A stretch of 64,000 nt of DNA from Streptomyces celluloflavus (GTDB taxonomy: Bacteria; Actinomycetota; Actinomycetes; Streptomycetales; Streptomycetaceae), in the NCBI GenBank assembly GCA_000720995.1, contig JOEL01000004.1, forward strand, positions 186,001 to 250,000, in the 5' to 3' direction. Of the stretch, positions 7,962 through 15,453 are shown piece by piece; position 1 is the first letter of the stretch; every line of letters starts with the position of its first letter. The position numbers were made by a program, and so were the translations under genes. The notes below the pieces were generated by a model. The model had not been told where the DNA came from and did not search any database. It was given only the letters and a program-made list of their open reading frames with translations.

Positions 7962-10583
7962 GTGATCCGCCGTGACGCTCTTGCGCAGTTGCCCGTCCGT
8001 ACCGCTCTGCCCGCGCTGCGCGAGGCCCTCGACGGGGCCGGTACGGCGGTGCTCTGCGCGCCGCCGGGCACCGGTAAGACGACCCTGGTGCCGCTGGATC
8101 TCGCGGGCCTGACCGGTGCGGGGCCGGCGCGGCGGGTGCTGGTCGCCGAGCCCCGGCGGATCGCCGCGCGCGCCGCGGCCCGGCGGATGGCCTGGCTGCT
8201 GGGCGAGAAAGTGGGCGAGCGGGTCGGGTTCACGGTGCGCGGCGAGCGCCGGGCCGGGCCCCGTACCGCCGTGGAGGTGGTGACCACCGGGGTGCTGTTG
8301 CAGCGGCTGCAACGTGATCCGGAGCTGGCCGGTGTCGATGTCGTGGTGCTCGACGAGTGCCATGAGCGGCATCTCGACGCCGATACCTCCGCGGCCTTCC
8401 TGCTGGACGTGCGCGAAACGCTGCGGCCGGAGCTGCGGCTGGTGGCGGCGTCGGCGACGACGGACGCGCAGGGGTGGGCGCGGCTGCTGGGCGGTCCCGG
8501 GGGCGCGGCCGCGGTGGTCGAGGCGGCGGGGGTGTCGCATCCGGTGGCGGTGGTGTGGGCGCCGCCGGAGCGGCCGGTGCGGCCGGCGCACGGGATGCGG
8601 GTCGATCCGGCGCTGCTGACGCATGTCGCGGCGGTGGTCCGGCGGGCGCTGCGGGAGCAGTCGGGGGATGTGCTGTGCTTCCTCCCCGGGGTCGGGGAGA
8701 TCGGGCGGGTCGCGGGGCAGCTGGCCGGGGTGGACGCCGAGGTGTGGCAGGTGCACGGGCGGGCGCCGGCCGAGGTGCAGGACGCGGTGCTGGCGGGCGG
8801 GGACGGCGTCCGGCGGGTGGTGCTGGCCACCTCGGTGGCGGAGTCGAGCCTGACCGTGCCCGGTGTGCGGGTGGTGGTGGACAGCGGGCTGGCGCGGGTG
8901 CCGCGGACGGATCACGCGCGCGGGCTCAGTGCGCTGACGACCGTACGGGCCTCGCAGGCGGCGGCCCGGCAGCGCGCCGGGCGGGCCGGCCGCGAGGCGC
9001 CGGGCGTGGTCTACCGCTGCTGGTCGGAGGGTGAGGACGGGCGGCTGCCGCGCTTTCCCGACCCGGAGATCAAGGTCGCGGACCTCACGGCGTTCGCGTT
9101 GCAGGCGGCCTGCTGGGGCGATCCGTCGGCGGCCGGCCTGGCCCTGCTGGACGCCCCGCCGGCCGGTGCGCTGGCCGCGGCCCGGGAGGTGCTGACGGCG
9201 ATCGGCGCGGTGGACGCGGACGGCCGGGCGACGGACCGGGGGGTGCGGATGGGGCGGCTCGGGCTCCCGCCGCGGCTCGCCCGAGCGCTGCTGGACGGCG
9301 CCGGGGAGGTCGGTCTGCGGCGGGCCGCGGAGGTGGTGGCCCTGCTGAGCGAGGAGCCGCCGCGGACGTACGGCGACGATCTGGCCGGTGCGTGGCGGAC
9401 GGCGCGCCGGGGCGGTGACGCGTACGCCGCCAGGTGGCGGCAGGAGACGCGGCGGTTGGTATCGGCGGCCGGCGGGAGTTCCGGTGCCGGCGGGGGTACG
9501 GAGGCCGCCGGGGGCCCGCGGACGGGTGAGGGGACAGGGTCGGAGACAGGGTCAGAGACAGGGCCGGGGGACGATGCCGTTGCCGGGCTGGTGGCCGCGT
9601 TGGCGTTTCCGGAGCGGGTGGCCCGGATGCGGGGTGTGGGGAGCTATCTGATGGCGTCGGGGACCGGGGCCGAGCTGGCCGGGGCGGGGCCCGGCCCCGG
9701 GGCGCGGGCCGGGGACGGGTCGCGGCTGCGTGATGCGGCGTGGCTGGCGGTGGCGGTGGCGGACCGGCCGGTGGCGGCGGCCTCGGCACGGGTGCGGCTC
9801 GCGGCGGTGATCGACGAGGCGACGGCCCGCGCCGCGGCGCGGGCGCTGTACTCCTCGGGCGAGGAGGTCCGCTGGTCGGACGGGGACGTGGTGGCCAGGA
9901 AGGTGACCCGGCTGGGGGCGATCGAGCTGACCGCCCGGCCGCTGACCTCGCCCGATCCCGGGCTGCTGCGGGACGCGGTGGTGTCGGGGCTGCGGCAGGA
10001 GGGGCCGGGGCTGCTGCGGTGGTCGCCGGGGGCGGTCTCACTGCGGCAGCGGATGGCGTTCCTGCACCGGGAGCTGGGTGCGCCGTGGCCCGACGTGTCG
10101 GACGCGGCGCTGCTGGCGCGCGTCGAGGAGTGGCTGGGGGTGGAGCTGGGGCGGGTACGGCGGCGTGCCGATCTGGCGCGGGTCGACGCGGGGCAGGCGC
10201 TGGCCCGGCTGCTGCCGTGGGCGACCGGCGACGCGGCCCGGTTCGACGAGCTGGCGCCGGAGCGCATCGAGGTGCCGAGCGGGTCGCGGGTACGGGTGGA
10301 CTACGGCGGTGAGCAGCCGGTACTGGCCGTCAAGCTGCAAGAGCTGTTCGGCCGCCAGGAGTCACCGCGGGTGGCCGGCGGACGGGTGCCCGTCCTCGTG
10401 CATCTGCTCTCCCCCGCCGGGCGTCCGGCCGCCGTCACGGCCGATCTCGCCTCGTTCTGGCAGGGCGGGTACCGCTCCGTGCGGGCGGAGTTGCGCGGTC
10501 GCTATCCCAAGCACCCCTGGCCGGAGGACCCTTCGACGGCCGAGCCGACCCGGCACACGACGGCGCGGCTCAAGCGGGGCTGA
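7962..10583 (+). CDS. hrpB: ATP-dependent helicase HrpB
   Basis: An 873-residue DEAH/DECH-box helicase of the HrpB family. Walker A APPGTGKTT is at residues 33-41, DECH at 131-134, SAT at 164-166, and the motif VI core QRAGRAGR lies near 335. The C-terminal part holds the helicase-associated and HrpB-specific domains, ending around a KHPWPEDP motif typical of the family. A Gly/Thr/Glu-rich low-complexity insert (about residues 505-530, GEGTGSETGSETG) interrupts the middle. The GTG start follows a GGAGCG ribosome site. The role of bacterial HrpB in RNA metabolism is poorly defined. It converges on the DUF3068 gene. Confidence 0.93.
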   Translation: MIRRDALAQLPVRTALPALREALDGAGTAVLCAPPGTGKTTLVPLDLAGLTGAGPARRVLVAEPRRIAARAAARRMAWLLGEKVGERVGFTVRGERRAGPRTAVEVVTTGVLLQRLQRDPELAGVDVVVLDECHERHLDADTSAAFLLDVRETLRPELRLVAASATTDAQGWARLLGGPGGAAAVVEAAGVSHPVAVVWAPPERPVRPAHGMRVDPALLTHVAAVVRRALREQSGDVLCFLPGVGEIGRVAGQLAGVDAEVWQVHGRAPAEVQDAVLAGGDGVRRVVLATSVAESSLTVPGVRVVVDSGLARVPRTDHARGLSALTTVRASQAAARQRAGRAGREAPGVVYRCWSEGEDGRLPRFPDPEIKVADLTAFALQAACWGDPSAAGLALLDAPPAGALAAAREVLTAIGAVDADGRATDRGVRMGRLGLPPRLARALLDGAGEVGLRRAAEVVALLSEEPPRTYGDDLAGAWRTARRGGDAYAARWRQETRRLVSAAGGSSGAGGGTEAAGGPRTGEGTGSETGSETGPGDDAVAGLVAALAFPERVARMRGVGSYLMASGTGAELAGAGPGPGARAGDGSRLRDAAWLAVAVADRPVAAASARVRLAAVIDEATARAAARALYSSGEEVRWSDGDVVARKVTRLGAIELTARPLTSPDPGLLRDAVVSGLRQEGPGLLRWSPGAVSLRQRMAFLHRELGAPWPDVSDAALLARVEEWLGVELGRVRRRADLARVDAGQALARLLPWATGDAARFDELAPERIEVPSGSRVRVDYGGEQPVLAVKLQELFGRQESPRVAGGRVPVLVHLLSPAGRPAAVTADLASFWQGGYRSVRAELRGRYPKHPWPEDPSTAEPTRHTTARLKRG

Positions 10584-10779
10584 GGGCGCGGCGGGCGCGC
10601 GGGCTGGGTGCGGGCGGGATCCGTAGACCGTTTCCGTGGCGCGGCTCCAGGGGCCGCCGCCTCGCCGGGGCGGTGCGGCCGCGGCGGCTCCGGCACCTCG
10701 GGCACGGCGGGTCAACTCCGGTGTCTGGTGTGCCACTTCAGCGGGCGGCGGGCGGTTCGTCTGCGTCATGCGGACAACC

Positions 10780-11847
10780 CTACGGGCCGCCACTGACAGT
10801 GCGGGGCGCGGACGGCGGCGGTACGGGGCCGCCCAGGTCAGGACCGGGGTCAGGGCCGGGACCGGCTCCGGTTTCGGGCCGGTCTCCGCCGGCGGTGCCG
10901 GGGCCGGGGCGGCGGCCGCGGGCTTCCAAGTGCAGGCTGAAGGCGAGCAGCACGGCGCCGAGGGCGAGACAGCCCCAGGGGAGGTAGCGGGTGAGCAGCA
11001 GGACCAGGGTCCGCTGGGATTTCACGAGGGCCACGGTGGCGTCGACGTAGTCGGCGCGCATCTTCACATGGCCGGCGAAGGCGGTGACCTTACCGCCGCC
11101 GGGCAGCAGTTGGCCGCCGCGCAGCTCTTCCTGGTGGATCTCCTGGCCGTTGACGGGCGCACCGGTGACCGGGTCCACCCAGAACATCCGCTTGGTCGTG
11201 TACCAGCGGGTGGTACCCAGCTTCTCGACGGACTCCGGGGTGATGCCCTGGACGGGCATCTTCTTGGGGAGCGGGACCTTGGTCCAGGGGATGGTCTGCT
11301 CGAAGTAGTAGACCTCCAGCCCGTGGAAGGTGCGGGTCCCCTTGTAGTGGATGGGGGCGGAGGTACGGGTCTGGGCGTCGAAGTAGGTGTAGTCGCGCTT
11401 CTCGGTGAGGAAGGGCCACTTGTACTCGATACCGGTGCGGCGGACCGGGTCGCCGTCGACCATCTCGCCGGTGGCGTGCACGGGTTCCTGGGAGTGCGCG
11501 TCGAAGATGTAGCGCTCGGGGATCTCGGAGACCATCTTGCCGTCGGGCCCCGCGACGTAGGACAGCGTGTCCCAGACGACGACATCGCGGCCCGCGGTCC
11601 GCGCGATCCGGGCGGACTCGGCGACATTGCCCTTGAGGGTCTGCACGATGGTGACCTTGGGCACCTGCTTGGCCTTCATCGTCCCGTAGTCGACGAGGGT
11701 GGCGGGCGATGCCTCCAGGACCATGGTCTGGTACTGGCCGGGCGGGATCTTGGCGAGCCGCGGGAAGGCGTACCACCGCAGCAGTGGGGACAGGGCGGTG
11801 CAGAAGACGGCGACGGCGAGGAGCACCAGACTGGCTGTACGGCGCAT
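10780..11847 (-). CDS. DUF3068 (porin PorA-like) membrane-anchored protein
   Basis: A 355-residue protein with an N-terminal signal-anchor (MRRTASLVLLAVAVFCTAL), a large extracytoplasmic region, a second hydrophobic helix near residues 285-310 (LLLLTRYLPWGCLALGAVLLAF) and a Pro/Gly-rich cytoplasmic tail. The conserved YAFPRLAKIPPGQYQTMVLEA and FEQTIPWTKVPLPKKMPV blocks match DUF3068, a family widespread in Streptomyces and related actinobacteria and linked in databases to PorA-type envelope proteins. Its function is unknown. The 44-residue gene lies 18 bp upstream on the same strand and is probably cotranscribed. Confidence 0.82.
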   Translation of the reverse strand: MRRTASLVLLAVAVFCTALSPLLRWYAFPRLAKIPPGQYQTMVLEASPATLVDYGTMKAKQVPKVTIVQTLKGNVAESARIARTAGRDVVVWDTLSYVAGPDGKMVSEIPERYIFDAHSQEPVHATGEMVDGDPVRRTGIEYKWPFLTEKRDYTYFDAQTRTSAPIHYKGTRTFHGLEVYYFEQTIPWTKVPLPKKMPVQGITPESVEKLGTTRWYTTKRMFWVDPVTGAPVNGQEIHQEELRGGQLLPGGGKVTAFAGHVKMRADYVDATVALVKSQRTLVLLLTRYLPWGCLALGAVLLAFSLHLEARGRRPGPGTAGGDRPETGAGPGPDPGPDLGGPVPPPSAPRTVSGGP

Positions 11848-11865
11848 GGCGGCGGTGTCCCTCCC

Positions 11866-12000
11866 TCAGGGGTGCGCGGGGACGGTGGTCAGCAGCGGTT
11901 CGGGCGAGGTCCGGCCGGCGGGCCCGCCGATCGCCGTGACGGCGAAGACGAGGGCGAGCGCGGCGGCCAGTCCGACCGCGGCTGCTTTGAGGGCGCGCAT
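11866..12000 (-). CDS. Small single-span membrane or exported protein (44 aa)
   Basis: An ATG preceded by GGGAGG at about 6 nt opens a 44-codon frame. The protein has a basic start (MRALK), one hydrophobic helix (about residues 6-25, Ala/Leu/Val-rich) and a short polar tail ending TTVPAHP. The pattern resembles the short Streptomyces family that databases call SPW_0924, recalled from memory and not checked. It lies directly upstream of the DUF3068 gene on the same strand, so the two may act together in the envelope. Confidence 0.65.
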   Translation of the reverse strand: MRALKAAAVGLAAALALVFAVTAIGGPAGRTSPEPLLTTVPAHP

Positions 12001-12182
12001 GGCCGGCCTCCCGGAGAGCTGATGCGGCGTCAGGGCGGGGGCACCGTAGCAATGGGCGGCACAGATGAGAACACGTTGCACCGCCGCCCCTCCCCGGATG
12101 CGGGCGGGACGGCGGTGCGTGAGGTGGCTGCGGGGTATGTGGCGGGGCGGGCGGCCGTGGGGCGGGGCCCCGGGCCGGGCCG

Positions 12183-13988
12183 CTACGCGCCCGTCGGCGC
12201 CTGGACGTTCAGCTTGACGGTGAGTACGGCGCCGTCGGCGGTGGTGAGCCTCAGCTGGAACGTCCCGGTGTGCGCATCGGTGTAGATCTTCGGGAGCTTC
12301 AGCAGACCGTTGGCGTCCGTGGTGAGGGTGGTCAGGGTGCGGACCGGCTTGTCCTTGTCCGCGCCGGTGGCCCCGGGGTTCTTGAAGTAGGGGCCTGCGC
12401 CGTTCTCGACCGGGTTCTTCGGGTCGTCGGTGACCATGGTCGCGGTGACCCGCACGCCCGCCACCGCCTTGCCCTGGTACGTCGCCTTGACCTCGACCGC
12501 GTCGTCCGCGAACGCCGCGCCCGCGGTCGTCGTCAGCTCCTTGTCGGAGGTACGCGCGAGCGCATCGGCCTTCGGCGCGGGCTTGGCCTTGACGGTCCCG
12601 TCGAAGTCGACGGCGGGCACGGTGCGGCCGACGGCGGTCGCCCGGACGGTGAAGGCACCGGCCTTGTCACCCGCGCGCAGCGTCGGGGCGGTGGCCAGGC
12701 CGTCCTTGCCGGTGGTGACGGTGACAGCGGTCGCGTCGCCGGGGAAGCGGGCGTCCGTGGAGCCCACGAGCGTGAAGCGGACGGAGGCGCCCGCGACGGG
12801 CTTGCCTGCGGCGTCCTCGGCGCGCACCCGTGGCGGCGCGGCGAACTCGGTGCCCGCGGTGGCGGTCAGGCTCTTGTCGCCGACCCGTTCGAGGGCGGTG
12901 AGCGGCGCGGGCTTGGCGGGCGGGGTGGGGGTGGGCGTCGGGGTCGGCTTGTCACCGCCGCCGGGCGAGCCGTCGGAGCCGTGCGAACCGCCGGGCCCGG
13001 CGGGCTCCTTCGGCTTGTCCGGCGTCGTCTTGCCGGGCTTGGCGCCGCCCGTGCCCGAGCCGCCGGGACGCGCCGCGCCGTCCGCGCCGGGACGCGCGCC
13101 ACCGGCCGGGCCGCCGCTGCCGGTACCCGAGCCGCTGTGGTGTACCGGCAGGGCGCCCGTGCCGTCCGGCACCTCGTGGGTGCCCTTGCGGTAGTACGCG
13201 TACCAGGACAGCACCGTGTGGAGGTAGTCCTGGGAGTAGTTGTAGCTGAGGATCGCGCGCTCCAGGTCGCGCTGTACCGACAGGTCGCGGCCGCCGTTGC
13301 AGAGGTAGTGGCCGGCGGCGAGCGTCGCGTCGAAGACGTTGTTGGGGTCTTTCTTGCCGTCGCCGTTGCCGTCGGCGCCCCAGCCGTTGCCGTCGGGGCC
13401 GCCCTTGGACCAGGTGGACGGGATGAACTGCATCGGGCCCACGGCGTGGTCGTACCGGGGATCGCCGTCGTAACGGCCGCCGTCGGTGTCGGGGATGCTC
13501 GCGAATCCGTTGCCGTTGAGCTGCGGGCCGAGGATCGGCTTGAGGGTGGTGCCCTCGACGTCGACCGCGCCGCCGTTCGCATGGCCGGACTCCACCTTGC
13601 CGATCGCGGCGAGCAGCTGCCAGGGCAGCCGGCATCCCGGATCGGACTCGGCTATCGCCGCCTCGGCCTTCTTGTACGCGGCGAGCACCGTCGCGGGGAT
13701 ACCGGCCTCGGTGGCACCGGTTCCGATGCCGGTGCCGGCGGTGGTGCCGGGACCGTCCGAACCCCCGGGCGGTACCGGGCTGTTGAGGGGCGGCAGATCG
13801 GTGTAGTACGCCGAGCCGCCGTCGACGGAGGTGTCCGCGGGCGGGTGCGCGGGCGCGGGCTGTTCCTTGGCGACGACGCTCTGCGCGACGCCCGGTGCCT
13901 GAGAGGCGGTCAGCGCGGCGAGTGCCGCTGCCGCCACCGCCGTCGAGGCCGCTCCTTTGCGGAGCCGCCGTCCGTACCTGGCTGCCAT
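12183..13988 (-). CDS. Secreted lytic transglycosylase with Ig-like repeats
   Basis: A 601-residue exported peptidoglycan lytic transglycosylase. Residues 1-38 form a signal peptide. The MltB-like/SLT_2 catalytic domain spans about 97-270, with the catalytic Glu at 133 in GKVESGH and the GPMQFIPSTW motif. An EF-hand-like calcium loop, DGNGDGKKDPNN, sits in this domain. A Gly/Pro/Thr-rich linker of about 85 residues follows. Two bacterial Ig-like (Big) domains of about 100 residues occupy the C-terminus, beginning near ALERVGDKSLTATAG and ALARTSDKELTTTAG. The enzyme should cut glycan strands outside the membrane. The start was chosen at MAARYGRRLRKG for the signal peptide. It is divergent from the DUF4184 gene. 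Confidence 0.88.
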   Translation of the reverse strand: MAARYGRRLRKGAASTAVAAAALAALTASQAPGVAQSVVAKEQPAPAHPPADTSVDGGSAYYTDLPPLNSPVPPGGSDGPGTTAGTGIGTGATEAGIPATVLAAYKKAEAAIAESDPGCRLPWQLLAAIGKVESGHANGGAVDVEGTTLKPILGPQLNGNGFASIPDTDGGRYDGDPRYDHAVGPMQFIPSTWSKGGPDGNGWGADGNGDGKKDPNNVFDATLAAGHYLCNGGRDLSVQRDLERAILSYNYSQDYLHTVLSWYAYYRKGTHEVPDGTGALPVHHSGSGTGSGGPAGGARPGADGAARPGGSGTGGAKPGKTTPDKPKEPAGPGGSHGSDGSPGGGDKPTPTPTPTPPAKPAPLTALERVGDKSLTATAGTEFAAPPRVRAEDAAGKPVAGASVRFTLVGSTDARFPGDATAVTVTTGKDGLATAPTLRAGDKAGAFTVRATAVGRTVPAVDFDGTVKAKPAPKADALARTSDKELTTTAGAAFADDAVEVKATYQGKAVAGVRVTATMVTDDPKNPVENGAGPYFKNPGATGADKDKPVRTLTTLTTDANGLLKLPKIYTDAHTGTFQLRLTTADGAVLTVKLNVQAPTGA

Positions 13989-14174
13989 ACCTGTCCGTCC
14001 CCTCCGCGTTGCCCCGCCGCGTGGATGACGCGGCACGGCGCTCCCCTGCGCTCCAACTCAGGCGAGACTACGACACCTCAGGACGGGCAGCCAGCATTCT
14101 TGTCGGCCGTCACGACGATCTGGTCGGCCTGCACAACGATCCGCATTGTTCAGAGGACATACCGGGAGCAATCC

Positions 14175-15176
14175 ATGCCATTCACGCTCAGCCATGCCGC
14201 GGCAGTGCTGCCTGCCGTCCGGCGGACCGGGGCTGCGCGCGGCCCGCTGATCGCCTCCGCGCTCGTCGCGGGCTCCTTCGCGCCGGATGTGACGTACTTC
14301 GCGGACTCGCTGATTCCGGGCGCGATGCTGTTCGGCGCCTTCACCCACAGCCTGCGGGGCGTCCTGACGGTGGATGTCCTGATCACCGCCGCGCTGGTCG
14401 GCGGCTGGCTGCTGCTGCGCGAACCGCTGGTGGCCCTGCTGCCCCGGGCTCGGCAAGGCCGGGTCCACGCGCTTGTCCGCGGACGCCCGTGGCGCCCGCA
14501 CCGGCCGGGCCAACTCGCCGCGTCGGCCGGGTGGTTCTGCCTCTCGGCGGTACTCGGCTCCACGACCCATGTCGTCTGGGACGCCTTCACCCACCCGGGC
14601 CTCTGGGGCACCCGGCTGATCCCCGCCCTGGACCGGACCGTGGGCGGCCGCCCGCTGACGATGTACCTCCAGTACGGCACGTCTGCGCTCGCACTGGGCG
14701 CGATCGGCTGGTTCCTCCGGTCCGCGCTGAAGGGCGGCGGCGGGGGCGGGGGCGCGGGGCCGGGGGTGACTGCCGGTGGGGCATCGGGACCCGCTGCGGG
14801 GGCGGTCCCGGGTACGTCAACCGACGGGGCTTCGGGACCAGCTGCGGGGGCGGGTGGTGCCGATGTGACGGCGGGTGGTGCTGGTGCGGTGGCCGGTGAG
14901 GTGGCCCTCGCCGCCGTCCCCGCGCTGACCGTTCGGTGGCGGCTGCTGCCAGCCGTCCCGGTCGTCCTGTGCGTACTTGTCGGCGCGGTCCACCGCACGG
15001 TGCGGGCGCACGCCGTCTACGGGGACGCGGCGACCTGGTTCGACTACGTCCCGTCCGTCCTCTTCGGCGCCGGTGCCGGCCTCGCCCTCGGCCTGCCGCT
15101 CTACGCCGTCGCCGTACGGCTCCGGCACCGCCGTACGCGCCGGGCCCGGCCGGCCAACGACGGCGGCGGGACGTGA
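14175..15176 (+). CDS. DUF4184 family integral membrane protein
   Basis: A 333-residue polytopic membrane protein. The N-terminal MPFTLSHAAAVLP, FAPDVTYF and FGAFTHSL segments and the central HVVWDAFTHPG motif are DUF4184 hallmarks. The spaced His and Asp residues recall membrane-bound metal-dependent hydrolases (YdjM type), but activity is unproven. About five to six hydrophobic helices are visible. Between helices, residues about 188-250 are a Gly/Ala-rich loop with repeated GASGPAAGA units, unlikely to be structured. The ATG has GGGAG about 6 nt upstream. Confidence 0.8.
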   Translation: MPFTLSHAAAVLPAVRRTGAARGPLIASALVAGSFAPDVTYFADSLIPGAMLFGAFTHSLRGVLTVDVLITAALVGGWLLLREPLVALLPRARQGRVHALVRGRPWRPHRPGQLAASAGWFCLSAVLGSTTHVVWDAFTHPGLWGTRLIPALDRTVGGRPLTMYLQYGTSALALGAIGWFLRSALKGGGGGGGAGPGVTAGGASGPAAGAVPGTSTDGASGPAAGAGGADVTAGGAGAVAGEVALAAVPALTVRWRLLPAVPVVLCVLVGAVHRTVRAHAVYGDAATWFDYVPSVLFGAGAGLALGLPLYAVAVRLRHRRTRRARPANDGGGT

Positions 15177-15453
15177 CAGCCGCGAGGCGCGGCCGAAGAG
15201 GCGGATGCGGATGCGGAGGGCCCCGACCGCCGTCGGCGGGTACGCGCTTCCGAGCCCTGACGGACCAGGCCGCTCAGCGGCTGGCGGGGCCGCCGCATCG
15301 GAGCCGGGGCGGCACACGGTGCGGGTGCGTCGGGACCGGCTCCTGCCGCGCCGGGAGGCGGCCCGCACCGGAACCCCGGCCCGCCGGAGGAGGCCGAGGC
15401 CCGCCCCGGGCACCGGACCGGGCCAGGGCCAGAGCCCCCGGGGCGGGCCGCGG

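Noticed and set aside
10362-10793. Minus-strand frame overlapping the end of hrpB
   Set aside because: Has a plausible MTQT start but is Pro/Arg/Ala-rich, overlaps the hrpB coding end and shows no ribosome site or family.
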